NCBI GenBank assembly: GCA_027422505.1
Contig: JAPQWV010000681.1
Span: forward strand, 1 to 64,000
Length of the DNA: 64,000 nt
Source: Craterostigma plantagineum
Lineage: Eukaryota > Streptophyta > Magnoliopsida > Lamiales > Linderniaceae
Direction: 5' to 3'
Shown here in pieces: positions 37,936-49,704 of the stretch. A program made the position numbers and the translations under genes. Every line of letters begins with the position of its first letter. Within the stretch, counting starts at the first letter, position 1. The notes beneath the pieces are model-generated. The model saw only the letters and a list, made by a program, of their open reading frames with translations, was not told the DNA's origin and did no database searches.

Positions 37936-38670
37936 ATGGTGTCGAGTCGCGTACAAGTCATAGTATATTTCGGCGGCGATATAATTCAATCTGATTCTAC
38001 CATCAAATATGGTATCCGCCCTGTTGGGTATAGGCGAATTCGTCGCACCACCAGTTTTTCCGAGTTTATTTCGTTGTTGTTCGAAATTACGGGTGCTGAT
38101 AGAAGTCGTTGTTCGTTGAGTATCCATGCCAAAAATGAATACTTTCAACATTCCCGCCATTTTCATCAGCTTTTTCAAATCTCCAACGACAACGATTTAC
38201 AATTTTTCATACATCCCGATTCAGAAAACAATTGTGTCGAGGTTTTTGTTGAAACAGTTGAAAATTCAAACTTTGATTTGAACGAAGAGCCTCATCGAAA
38301 TTTTGAAGTTGGTTCTTCGAGTTACACCTGTACGGATTTTCCCGACATTGCCTCAGTTACGGCAGGGTTCAGTAATGTCTCTTTGGAGATGTCGGCGCAT
38401 GTTCCATTCAATATGCCGGAAGCCGTGTTAGAACCGGAGCGCGGCGGGGCAGTGGAGCGCGGCGGGGGGCGGCGGGCAGCAGGTGGAGCGCGGGGCAGTG
38501 AGCGCGGCAGGAGGTCGGCGCAAGGCGGTGCTGGGGCTTTCGTCGTCGTCTTCGTCGGCTTCGTCGTCGTCTTCGCCGCCTGTTCGTCGTTTCGTCTCGT
38601 CGTTTCAGTTCGTCGCGAGGGTTTTGAATATAACAGATCTAATTCGTACTCCCAGAGTACGAGTTACTAA
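37936..38670 (+). pseudogene. Truncated MuDR-type transposase N-terminal region fused to GC-rich sequence
   Basis: An open frame of 244 codons. Residues 1-165 are a well-formed basic/mixed domain starting MVSSRVQVIVYFGGD with YFQHSRHFHQLFQ and an acidic linker (NFDLNEEPHRNFEVG), the layout of the N-terminal region that precedes the catalytic core in plant MuDR-type transposases. No DDE core, zinc knuckle or SWIM finger follows. From about 38430 the composition switches abruptly to Gly/Arg/Ala-rich, very GC-rich sequence, and the frame then runs into the right-hand hairpin repeats and stops. The family call is from the element context and overall look rather than a diagnostic motif. Confidence 0.55.
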
Positions 38671-38782
38671 TTCGTATTCTGGGAGTACGAATTAGTCCAA
38701 GTAAGCGCACGCGCCAGCTCGGCCCGTAACTCGTACTCCCAGATTACGAGTTAGAGTAACTCGTACTCTGGGAGTACGAAAA
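38640..38782. repeat. Right subterminal array of four hairpin repeats in the MULE
   Basis: Four palindromes of the same family as the left array: 38640-38666, 38668-38694, 38727-38753 and 38757-38782. Two have loops of the CTCCCAGAG type and the other two nearly its complement. The last one merges into the right terminal inverted repeat. Confidence 0.92.
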
Positions 38783-38946
38783 TACCTATTTTATTAATAC
38801 TTCTGATTTTCCGTTTATTTTGTTAATGATTGTTTTTTTTTTTGTTTATTTAATTAAAAATACCCGAAACTCGAGTGTTCACTTCAATTTTTCATCCGTA
38901 AATATATCCGAAGCATCATTCGCTTCTGCAACGAAGAAAATCGAGA

Positions 38947-41026
38947 ATGTCAGCCAAGCTGTTAAGATCTGCAGTGAAGCGAACGGCCAGCGCGGCGTGC
39001 TTTGCTGCTCGGCGGAGCTTCTCGTCGGAATCTGCGCCGGAGCGGAAAGTGGCGATATTGGGAGCTGCTGGGGGCATCGGACAGCCTCTGTCTCTGTTGA
39101 TGAAGCTCAATCCTCTCGTCTCGTCGCTGTCTCTCTACGATATAGCCGGGACGCCTGGCGTTGCGGCGGATGTCGGCCACGTCAACACCAGATCTGAGGT
39201 TGATATGATGTTCTCTCTCTCTCTCTCTTCTTCCTTTTTTTTTTTGCATCTGTTGATGTTTTAGCTGAGGTTATTTGTGATTTATCGTTTAGGTTCTGGA
39301 TCGCTTTTTCATTTTCGGAATTCGAGTGGTTTCTGGATCGTTAGTTGTATTAATTAGTCGAAAGATACGTTTGATCTTCCTTAGGTTTTCAGTTGATTCA
39401 TACGTTGTGAAGGAGTGGCAAAATTCAAATTGTGCTTATTCACCATTAGATTCCTTACCTTATGTTCTTTGTGTTTTCCCCGAGTTTGTGGCTTCTGCGG
39501 TTCGTTTTGAGATATTATGCAGTAGATTGAAATATTATTCAGTAAATTGATTTTGATGGTGAAAGTCGTCATTTAGCCCCTCTTTTTCTGATGAGGTTGT
39601 ACATAGCATAATATGTTCTAAAATTTGATCTTTCTTATTGATTCCGTGTGCGCAGGTGAAGGGATATGCCTCAGACGAGCAGCTCGGAGAGGCTTTGACG
39701 GGTTCAGATATAGTCATCATCCCTGCTGGTGTACCCAGAAAACCTGGAATGACCAGAGATGACCTCTTTAAGATTAATGCTGGGATCGTCAAATCTCTTT
39801 GCGAGGCGATTGCCAAGTATTGCCCAAATGTAATTTTTGCCTCGGTTACTTTCTGTTAATTCTTCTTTCTGCTGGCTGCATTTATCATAATGCAATTTGC
39901 CAAATTCTTTCCATCTTCTGCAAAAAATTTCAGGCTCTTGTCAATATGATTAGCAACCCTGTGAATTCTGCTGTCCCAATTGCTGCTGAGGTATTCAAGA
40001 GCAAGGGAGTATACGACGAGAAGAAGCTGTTTGGTGTCACCACACTCGATGTGGTCAGGGCAAAGACATTCTACGCTGGAAAGGCGAAAGTAAACGTAGC
40101 AGGTAATGATATAATAGTGTACTGTTTGGGTTTCAAATTTGCTCTTTCTTGCTTATGGCAGTGTATTTCTTCAGAGGGTGTTTTAGTTTCTGAACATTTT
40201 ACCTGTTCCATATTTTTTAGATGTCAATGTTCCCGTCATCGGTGGCCATGCTGGTATCACTATCCTTCCATTGTTTTCACAGGTATTTCATTATGCTTTT
40301 AACTTGTCTTTGGGGTGAAAAAATAATTTTTCATCAGAAACACAACTTTCTAATATCTTCAGGCCACGCCGAAAGCAAATCTGTCGGATGAAGAAATCAC
40401 AGCTCTTACCAAGAGAACACAAGATGGTGGAACCGAAGTTGTCGAAGCAAAAGCTGGGAAAGGTTCTGCTACACTTTCTATGGCGTAAGTGACCATGTTT
40501 CCGTGGAAATAGTGATGCTGCTATGTTTTGTGAGTCCGAATCATGCTAAACATAAAATGAAACGACAAAGAAAAAACATAGTCTGAGACGTTTCTTTCAA
40601 TCAAAAAGTTTCTTACAGCCTGGTTACCTTGTGTAATACTACAGATACGCTGGTGCGATATTTGCTGATGCTTGCTTGAAGGGACTCAATGGGGTCCCTG
40701 ACGTTGTCGAATGTTCATTCGTGCAATCAACGATTACCGAGCTGCCTTTCTTCGCATCGAAGGTGAGTTACATTCACAATTGCAGCCATGTTTTTCTTTC
40801 TGAACTTCCGAATTTTTCGAGCCCATAATAATCAAATACAACCGTACATTATCTAAATTCTCATACATCTGTAATGAATGGGCAGGTGAAACTCGGAAAG
40901 AACGGCGTGGAGGAAGTCTTAGGACTGGGCCCAATGACTGATTTCGAGAAACAAGGACTCGAAGCTCTCAAGGCCGAGCTGAAATCTTCAATCGAAAAGG
41001 GTATCGCTTTCGTTAAGGAGAATTGA
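38947..41026 (+). CDS. mMDH1: Mitochondrial NAD-dependent malate dehydrogenase
   Basis: Interconverts malate and oxaloacetate with NAD in the mitochondrial matrix (TCA cycle, photorespiratory redox shuttle). Seven exons: 38947-39198, 39656-39829, 39934-40102, 40221-40282, 40363-40484, 40645-40762 and 40886-41026, giving 345 residues with no disruption. The N-terminal ~25 residues are a Ser/Arg/Ala-rich presequence ([20 protein letters not shown]). Next come the Rossmann motif [15 protein letters not shown], the active-site loop [13 protein letters not shown], the NPVNS motif and the catalytic His in [15 protein letters not shown]. The C-terminus KGIAFVKEN is typical. A MULE ends 82 bp upstream of the ATG, so the leader or core promoter was probably interrupted. 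Confidence 0.96.
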
Positions 41027-41299
41027 AGGGCATAGGATTGATTGATTGATGCCCTAGTCGCCTCAGTTTTGTTGTTTGGTTGCTTTCTCTTCTGACTGAT
41101 CAATCTTGCTTGAGCTCCATAATATGCTAACTATGGCAATCAGAATTCTGTAACTTGCTAAATAAAATCACAGTTGGAATTCGAAACTGCTGTATGTTCA
41201 GAAATCATTCATCAGGTACACTACTGGGGGAATACTATGCTACACTACAATAACAACTTCAACACCTAAGATATGTAAGAAAAGCACACATAGCTTCGT
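41027..41299. other. Convergent 3' UTRs of MDH and the GTE gene
   Basis: Short spacer between two genes facing each other; includes an AATAAAATC sequence near 41161 that could be the MDH polyadenylation signal. Confidence 0.4.
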
Positions 41300-43879
41300 C
41301 ATTTGCCACTCGAAGATGACCCAGAATCACCGCTCGAACTATTACCCGAGCTGCTAGACTTATTCCCGCCTTGTCCCAGACCCTTGTCGAAAGCTTCAGA
41401 AAAAAAAAAAGATAACAAAGTAAGAGTCAGAAATCATGGACGTCGACTTGCTTAAGACCAAAGAGACTAACTCTCTGAGCCCATTAGATCACTGAAACCG
41501 CTCTAAACCCTAAACCTTATTTGGCTAAGTCCCTAAATCTACCTGCTACATTGTTCTCCTCTTGAACATATAGAATGGGTACTACTTAAATTCCGATTAT
41601 AATGAAAGGAGTGTACCTTTACAGTCCTGTTACTATATAATTGTTCATCTCAATTTGATAAACTAATGAGCAACTAACTCACCAGCCTAATTACATTGAT
41701 ACCACACCCACCAACAGACATTTACTCATCCATCTTTTTTAAACTGAAATTAACAACGTGCTCTGCAAATCGCGCTTTAACCATTAAGGAGGATAATTTA
41801 ATCCTTTATTTTTGCGCATAGTTAGATTATGTCCCATGCAGGGTAATTAATCAAAAGTAGAAGAAAAACCTGTTTCATTATTATTTCTGGATGCTGCTGC
41901 TTCTTTTGCTGCATCCTGAAATCCAGTGAAGATATGTTTCAACGTAGCTTCGATAAAATCTTACGAATAAAATCCTCAAAGAGAGAAATAGAAAGAAAAA
42001 AAAAATCTAACCATCGGCGCAACATTAGCCACGGATCTAGCACGGACAGCAATCTCAGCCCGCCGCCTCTTCTTGCTCATGTTCTTCTTGTAATTAGTCA
42101 CAAACCTATCAAGCTCCCAGAGAGTTTCAGCATCGACGCTGTCAATGTCCACCTCAATCTCATCATCGTTCTGAGAAAGCGCGGTATTCCTTTTCTTGAT
42201 GATCTGAATAATCGCATCAAGCTTTTCAGGAGGCAACTTTTCGAGGTTTGCGCTAAGTTTCTGCTTCTCTTCGTACGTCATATTCCTCTTATTGGGATCT
42301 CTTGCTTTTGGTTTCTTCCCGACAGGCGTCCTAACCACGGGCATCACTTGAACCTTAGCTTCAGCTCCCAATGAAGATGACTTCTTTGCTGGAACATCCA
42401 ATGAGCGCAAGTTTCGAGGCTGATTATTTCTCGACCTTGGAGTTGGCAGGTGATCGTCCTCCTGAATTTGGACTTTGCTCTGCGAATTAAGCTCAGATTC
42501 TATAACAGCCCACCTCTCCTCGAAAATCTGAGACAACTGCTCAGCCATGGCATGAACGTCGTGGCCTTTAGGGTTGTAAGTCATGGCATTCTGAAAAACG
42601 AGTCTCACATCTTCTGCGAACTTACTCGGGGTTTCGTAAGAACGTTGAGACAGTCGAGCTTTGATCGTACCAAAATCCATAGGGTGCTTGATTACTTCAT
42701 GATAGTCCACACACCCCAAGGCCTCGACATTCACAGGCTCATTGAATACCCAACCGTGCTTGTGCTTCATCAACCTCTGAAGAAGGCCGCTGCAGTTCTT
42801 ATACAGCTGATTGCTCTGCTTTCCGACCCAAGACCAAAGCCAGCCGCCGCATGTTCGTTCTGCTTCTTTCCATTGCTCGTCTTCGACCTCTTAGCACTCT
42901 CCGAAGGTAATTTATCTTTTCCCAAGACAAAGTCAGAACTTTTGTAATAATGGTTGGCCTTCGGCGTCCTTTTCTCCTTCTCAGCATAATCACCCGACCC
43001 AAGATTTGTTTCCGTTACTGAAACGGTGAGTTGCCTTTCATGGGGCCTTGTTTCTATGTTACCATGCGACTCCCCGTCTGTATTTACTGTCGATGGCATC
43101 ATATCTATGAGGTTGGTTGCAGCGCACTCGGTTTGAGGAGGATTATGCACCTCATTATTCCCACCTTCACCTCCATTAACATTGCTGCCATTACTTAAAT
43201 TACTATAACTTGCATGGCTACAAGTAGCAGTCTGATTCTCCTGAATCTCAGGCGATTCCAACCGCTTCATCAACTTACGAATCTCATCAAGCTCGAACTG
43301 CAGCTTCATCGAAAGGTCCTTAATTTCATTCTTTGGTGTCGCTTTAGCAAGAGTAAACCTTACTCGATCGTCCGAATGAGATATTACAAGGGGTTTTAAA
43401 GCACCGCCGTTCACCTCCACCGAAACAGATACCTCATCGTGTTTATGCATCCTCGGTTCTACGACATCACACAGTTCACTTTCTACTCGAGGCGATGGCT
43501 GTCTTATATCTTCTGCATCATTCGAAGCACGAACAGGGGGCGATTTCTCCAGACCTCGCGTTTCACTGTCGTTTCGCAAAATCGAATCTTTAACACGCTG
43601 TGACTCAGCATTCGTGGTTGCACTGCGATTTTGGAGTGAAGAATTCATGTTTTTCTCCATGGAATCACATGGAGATCCGTGTTCGTGTCCCACCGATTCC
43701 TTCGATGACAGAGCTGTGGCGCCGGCGGTGGCGACGGCGGTGGGCGGGTTTGAAGGGTCGCCGCTACTGCTAAAGCTTGGGGCTTTCTTCGATTTTCTAC
43801 GGGTGTAGACTCTGCTGTTCTCATTCCACAGGCAATTACCTCTCAGATTCAAATCACCATCCCTTTCCTTTGAATCCAT
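41300..43879 (-). CDS. Bromodomain and NET-domain protein (GTE family, GTE4-like), one frameshift
   Basis: Plant BET-like chromatin reader that binds acetylated histones. Main exon 42012-43879, then 41870-41915 and about 41300-41393; roughly 670 residues. The Ser/Asn-rich N-terminal half is followed by the bromodomain: QLYKNCSGLLQRLMKHKHGW, VDYHEVIKHPMDFGTIKARL and NAMTYNP with the acetyl-lysine-binding Asn. The NET domain follows (MTYEEKQKLSANLEKLPPEK, IDSVDAETLWELDRFVTNY). The tail is Gly/Ser/Asp-rich. At about 42818-42823, between GFGLGSE and QSNQLYKN, the frame shifts by one base in a short A run (T on the plus strand); restoring one base joins the two halves. The last exon also counts one base short, so its exact end is uncertain. 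Confidence 0.88.
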
Positions 43880-44376
43880 ATACCGAATCCTTCAATTCGA
43901 AAAATTTAGCTGTGGAAAACGACAAAAGGAACAGAAGACTGATTTCTACCGATTTGCGAAACACAAGTGATCTCCGCAGACCTAAAACCCTGAAGCAGGA
44001 AAAAACCCAAACACCAAATTGAGCTAATCTAACCAAAATAAATCATGAAAATTACAACAGAAGGGGAATAAATTAGGGTTTGAAGTTAAGAGATGAACGA
44101 ATCCGTAGTGTAGTGGTTTCTCGCACGGTCGCTCACTCACAGACACACTCTCTCTCCTAGATATTTTTTTTGGTCCGACTTGATCCAATGGTCGTGATGA
44201 CGCCACGTCATTACATACTTAGTTTCTTTTGGTTCGAGCGTGTGTATTTTACGCGCGGACTAGGCGACTGGGGACATCCATAAAACCTTAAAGACGAGAT
44301 TTTTCCTTTGTTCAAGTCAAGTAGACATATGCATGCCTTGATTCCAATTATTACTTACTAATCAAAATCACTTTAC

Positions 44377-44409
<33 letters not shown>

Positions 44410-44507
44410 TTTACCATGAATATTCAACGGTTCATGATTGAACGATTCAGAAAAGAATGCATTTTTATTGCCTATATATATATACATACTAAAGTTGAAT
44501 TATGTTG
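43880..44507. other. GTE promoter and NCL 3' UTR
   Basis: Upstream region of the GTE gene (likely leader with a possible intron up to about 44160) and the 3' UTR of the exchanger gene. A compound (AT)n(AG)n microsatellite lies at 44378-44410. Confidence 0.45.
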
Positions 44508-47002
44508 TTATGACAACCACGTTGAATCTCCAAGAACATAAACCAAAATCAGAGACAGCGGATAGAGAAAATAAGCTAAAACTGATGTCCAAACAGGCAA
44601 AACTCTGCTCGAACTTGCAATGGCCCCAACAATCCCAGAAACTATGAGGACCATCGTCACTTCAGCCGAAAATTTCCACGTCAGCCCTCGAAAATAGATC
44701 AAACAAAGAAGTACCAGCAATCCCAGAACGTTGTTCATGAACACCGTGCTGTATATCTGCAACATAATCATCATTGTTCAACTTTTTCGATATTTTCTTT
44801 GTAACGATTATCTTCTTTGGTCACATAGCTGGAAAAGCAATACCTCGGATAATGTCAGAGAAGTCGTATGAAGCTTCTTTCTCCGTGCTTCGTTAATGGC
44901 GGAGACTGCTATTCGAGCAGACGTGGCTAACGGGATTAAGACAAAAGCCACATAAAACGAGGGTATGTTTATAGAACTCGATAACTGTCGAACGCTGTGT
45001 ATCAACGGTTCGGCGAGAAGGCCGAGTATAATGATCCCAAGAAAGAAAAGAGACAACGCTTTTATCCATGCTACTTTTGACTTTTTAACGAGCTTTCCCT
45101 CCACGAGTTTATCAATTTGATCCCATGTTTTCTGCAAAACAAACCCTAGTTAGGCCTTGTCTCATTTGAATTGGTTTCGAGTGGAATGAGATAGTATGCT
45201 AGAGATTCTCTATCTCTAGTTTATATGTTTTTTTCCTTACATGGTAATCGTCTTCTTCTTCAGATTCGTGTGAGTTAGGACTTCGATTGGATGCTATGAC
45301 AAGCCATTTGGATAAACCAGCGACAAACTCATCTTCGCTGATCAGTTGATCTTTACTTATGTCGAGTTCTTCCATGATCTTCGAAGCTACAACATCGACA
45401 TCGTAAGGGATGAGGCCAAACTTGACTTTGGACATAAGCTCCTTCAGCTCATAGTACGACACTGAGTTGTCTTTATCAAGATCTATGTCTTTGAACAGCC
45501 TGGAAAGGTATGACGAAGAAGTTTTCGAAAGCTTCTTAAGTACTAAAATAGATGAGTTTTAGTGAGTTTTAACTGAGAAGCAATAGAAGAACTACATTAT
45601 ATGTTTATCAAATCACCTTTTTATAGATGTGATATCTGGTGTGCCATCATCTGATAAAAGGCTTCCATATACGTCTTGTTGAAGACATTCAAGAATCTTA
45701 GGGAACAAATGCTTCATCATATTTCGTTCTTCCCTCTTCTTTTCATACCATGGTTTAAGAATCTGCACGGTTCAACTTATATACTGATTGACCCTCACTA
45801 GTTTTAACACTGCGTATTTGAGATTCTCGTTTTGATCAATGATATTGCATTATATTACCTGGTACATGTCCTTGAGGGACTTTACTGAGTGAAATCTTTT
45901 TCGATTCATCGCATCCTTAGTATCGTCGAGCAACTTCATCATTCCCTGACGAACTCATCCATCGTTATATTCTCATCTTTGTCTTTGTCGAATATGCCCA
46001 TCATCTCATTGACCGCACCATCTTTATCAGATTGGAAATTTCTGATATTTATTTCTTGCAGAAACTCTTTGAGCTCCGAGAAAGATATAACCTTATCCCC
46101 ATCTTGATCCTTATCGTTAAATATACTGCACGGAATATAGCATACACAAAAAACAAAAAAGAAATCAACGACAATATAAAAACCCCCTAATTGTTCTTTA
46201 TAATACAAAGTGTGTACTTACCTTTGTATGGTTGATATGTTTGGCGAACCATTATCTGTTAAGAGTTCCCCCGTCGTCTGATTCCGAAGGTGTTTAAGGA
46301 TGTCAACGGCTAAATGCTCGTGCTTAACGTATAGCAGTTGCCTCTTTTGAATCCAAGGTTGAAAGAACTGAGAAAAAATGAACACACAATATTACACATG
46401 CATAATAAATGAGTAAAATAACATCAAAAGTTTTACAAAAATATGATATAGAATTACCTGATACATGAAGTAGCATATCAAGAATACGAACGAGACAACA
46501 ATGGTGAAAAGCACTAGCCATCTTTCCCCGTCGAACGACATGGCTGGAAAAATGCTTGGAAGTTGGATTAAAATCAATGGAATGATCGATATAAGCATGA
46601 TCCTCGAAGTGTAAATCGTCGCTCTATCTGTTAAAACTCCATAACCTAGCAACAAAATTAAGAACATTTCAACAACTTCATTTGCTTATCAAAGCCATTG
46701 AACATTTACAGAAGTGTATATAGTCGAAGTATTATTACCCGGCCATAGACGAAACAAGAATCTTTCGAGTGGGCTCGTTTTCTTGATTTTCGATTGATTA
46801 TTGGGACTTAAATCTTTCCTTGCGAGGAAAATGCATGTTCCCCAGATTAGGGTCAGCAGCAAAGTCGACGAACCAGCGAGTAATCCCACGCCTGTTAACA
46901 CGAATTCTGAAGCATGTTCATTGCTACTAGACAAGCCTGATGCTGCATGTAGTAATAATGGGGGCAAGAAAATGATATGTTGTTAATTATGAAATGTGCA
47001 AA

Positions 47003-47036
<34 letters not shown>

Positions 47037-47220
47037 ACAACAAAGCTAGATCTACGAGACTAACTAACATATTCTGCATCAGGCTAAAAACGCAAAAACG
47101 GGCTAAAAAAAACAATTTTTTGACTAAAAAAAATAGTTTAATATATTGCCGATATGTCTTAAATCACGGGCTAAAAACGCAATTTGTTCTCTAGTCATTT
47201 CAATGTTGGACATCGAGGAA

Positions 47221-47277
<57 letters not shown>

Positions 47278-47900
47278 ATGTGGCCTTTGACTATATCATC
47301 ATTAATTTTCATTAGATCTCAAGCGTGATATATACTTCTAAAACTCAGTATAGATTATTGACAAACTTGGTCTTTTTCTTGCACGCATTAGATAAGGTTG
47401 TGTGTCAGTTTGAACAATCCTCGTAACATTAATGAAAAAACAATATCCAAGTATACAATAAACTACTTACCAAGAAGAATGAGTGCTTCAGCCAAAGAAC
47501 CAATGATCTGAAACACACTAGCACCAAACACACCAGGCCCTAAAATCTTGAATATCCTTTCACCGCCAGATGCCACGTAGGACTCAGCGTGGAACAGCAA
47601 ATACTCGTAAACAAGAATCAAGAACAAGTGCCCTGCAACTGTCTTCGAACATGGAAGAAAACCATACATTTGTTCGCAGTAATCTCTCTCCGAATAATCT
47701 TCCTCGTACGTCCCTTTCATTCTGATAGGATTAAACGACGATGAAATGGAACCATTTTTATCTTCGAGCCCATCTGAAACTAGGCCGTTGGCATCATCTA
47801 ACAAGGGCCTAGAAGAAATGGTTATTCCTTGTTGAGAGTAGAGAGACATTAGCAGAAGAAGAAACGGAGCCGAGAAACGAAGAGCTTTTTTAGTTCTCAT
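44508..47900 (-). CDS. NCL: EF-hand Na+/Ca2+ exchanger-like protein (NCL), one frameshift
   Basis: Membrane cation exchanger of the plant NCL group, combining exchanger repeats with cytosolic EF-hands. Nine exons: 47471-47900, 46739-46942, 46458-46645, 46222-46367, 45859-46125, 45617-45762, 45241-45499, 44844-45131 and 44508-44756; about 725 residues. It begins with a signal peptide (KKALRFSAPFLLLLMSLYS). The first alpha repeat contains GSLAEALILLASG; the second half has FVLIPLATSARIAVSAINEA and further spans to VLGDSTWLS. Between them lie four EF-hand-like loops: DKDQDGDKVISF, DKDKDENITMDEF, DIDLDKDNSVSYYE and a shorter one at DISKDQLISEDEF. After MDEFVR (about 45944-45946) one base is missing from a C/G run, which would give a premature stop; the downstream sequence is otherwise intact. 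Intron 1 holds two AT/TG microsatellites. Confidence 0.9.
47007..47279. repeat. Two AT-based microsatellites in NCL intron 1
   Basis: An (AT)n run at 47007-47032 and a compound (TG)n(TA)n(TG)n run at 47221-47279, both within the first intron. Confidence 0.9.
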
Positions 47901-49049
47901 GGCGTGATAATGAGGATTATTGACGGACGATGGGTTGTAGTTTGATATATGATATTTGATCGAGCTTTAAGAGCTATATATATTATGGATTTGATTGGAG
48001 CCATCGTATACGTAGGGTAATGTATTAGTTAACTATCAATTTGAGGGCTTTTTTAGCAGCCATGGAAGCTTCGTTGAATAATCGTTATCTATTGCTTTTT
48101 GTATATGTAATTATTTGACTGACACGAGTTAAATTTTTTATCGGAGAGGCGACACGAGTTAAATTAAAATGATTGAATTCTTGGTCTTTGGGCATTACGT
48201 GCCTTTTTGAATAAGTCCAAACCACACGTTTTTTAAACCCAGCTAGTTGCTCTACTAGCAAGGAATGGTTTCTTGCAAGTTACTATTTTCACGTTGTCAT
48301 TACAAAACAATTTCTAGGCTGTTTTTTTTTTCCCTCTCCATTGAGATCTAAATTACGGGGAAACGATAGGAAAAGTCAAAATTGAATAGATAATTGTAGG
48401 TTGTAGCTCTTTGAATGCAGGATAAAGTATAGCTTATCATGTTGGAAGTTTATTAAAAGCTACACCCTCCGTCCCAAACCATTTTGGACATTTTACTAAA
48501 TTGAGAGTTCCATATCTTTTTGGACATTTCTTTATTTAGCAAAAAAACTATCACAAACAATCAATATAATAATATTAAATATTCTTAAAAACGTGTCTAA
48601 CATATACACTTGTTTACCTTTTCATCACACTATATTATTAAAATATTCACTTTCTTAATTAACGTGCCAACTCCCAAATATTCAAAATAATTTGGGAGAG
48701 AGGGAGTATTATAATAAGATAGAATTTCATATTACATCATGACTACATTTCCCTAAGTCTTCGTTTACGTAGGAAATATTTTCGTACTTGCCTTTTTGAG
48801 ATTTCTCTTGTTTTTATATTTTATATTCTATACGAGTACGAGCCCTCCTTAAACTTGGAGGACTTTGATTTTGCATAAAATGGTCAACTTTCTAAAGTTT
48901 TGAAATCGAATCATTCATTCATAGTAACAACACGTTGACAATGAAGACGACTGAAATAAAATGTTTCGGGCTTGATCCGAGGCATTTGAAATCGACCCGA
49001 CCCGACTCGAGAAAGTGGTGATTTTGGCCATAGACAATAATAGTCAATC
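47901..49049. other. NCL promoter and spacer with a Stowaway-like MITE
   Basis: No gene seen. It contains the NCL promoter on the minus strand and a Stowaway-like element at 48463-48706 (listed). Confidence 0.5.
48463..48706. mobile_element. Stowaway-type MITE
   Basis: A 244-bp AT-rich element flanked by TA dinucleotides (48461-48462 and 48707-48708). The left end reads CACCCTCCGTCCCAAA and the right, in reverse complement, CTCCCTCTCTCCCAAA, matching the CTCCCTCCGTCCC ends of plant Tc1/mariner MITEs. It has no open frame. Confidence 0.75.
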
Positions 49050-49704
49050 CAACGATTATAATTGTTCCGTGCTTGCCACGCGGTTCTATCTGCGTACATA
49101 TTCGATCGAACACCTCTTGGCTTGGATCGATCTTTGTCTCCTTCGGCGTTGGGAGCATAGTAGATAATATCACGGAAAGGTAAGTTCTTTGGGTTTTCTG
49201 CTGCGAAAGTTTTTCGATTACATCTTATTTCTGTCGCCGGTACGCATGATTGATGATGATTCGCGTTTTCTCCGTTAGAGTTTTCTGGATCATATGCCTT
49301 TTTCCATTTCCCTAATTACCATTCATAAATCAGCGATTTGCCTTATTTTGGGCTTCTTTGATTTGGCGGCTATGTACCGTCAAGATCCCGTTTTTAAGTA
49401 GTGATTTTTTTCATATCATTAGCGAGCTGAGGATGCAGAGCTTTGATTAATCTTCCACTGTCTGATATAGTTTCTGGGCCATCGAGATGTAAAGATCGAT
49501 GCTTTTTTTCTCCTTCTTGCTTCATTATCCTAGGTTAATCTGTTTAGATGGATCACTAACTCTGTTGGCTTCGATTATGCCATAAGATTCCTTAGTTGAA
49601 TAGGTGTATTTTGAGCAAGTTATGAGCATCCTTTACTGAGTTTTACTTGTCTTCTTTTACATTCTTATGTCATGTTGGCAGCAACTAAAAAGTTGTAAGG
49701 AAGA

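Larger units (their letters stand above)
37377..38864 (+). mobile_element. Mutator-like element (MULE), 1,488 bp, non-autonomous
   Basis: The element is bounded by a perfect 9-bp direct repeat CGAAACTCG (37368-37376 and 38865-38873), the target duplication length of MULEs. The ends are inverted repeats of about 100 bp: the left begins GGTATTTTAATTAAAT and the right, in reverse complement, begins GGTATTTTTAATTAAAT. They continue to align through the blocks TCATTAACAAAATAAAC and GAAGTATTAATAAAATAG. Inside lie nine hairpin-forming repeats on the left and four on the right, then a reading frame with its own TATA box. The frame covers only an N-terminal domain, so the element cannot encode a full transposase. 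Insertion looks recent because the target duplication is exact. Confidence 0.93.

Noticed and set aside
37377..38864. CRISPR-like interpretation of the regularly spaced palindromes
   Set aside because: Plant nuclear context, palindromic units with variable loops, irregular spacing and MULE boundaries; no cas genes.
48911..49173. Minus-strand open frame upstream of ELOF1
   Set aside because: It overlaps the likely non-coding first exon of ELOF1 and has no protein-like features.
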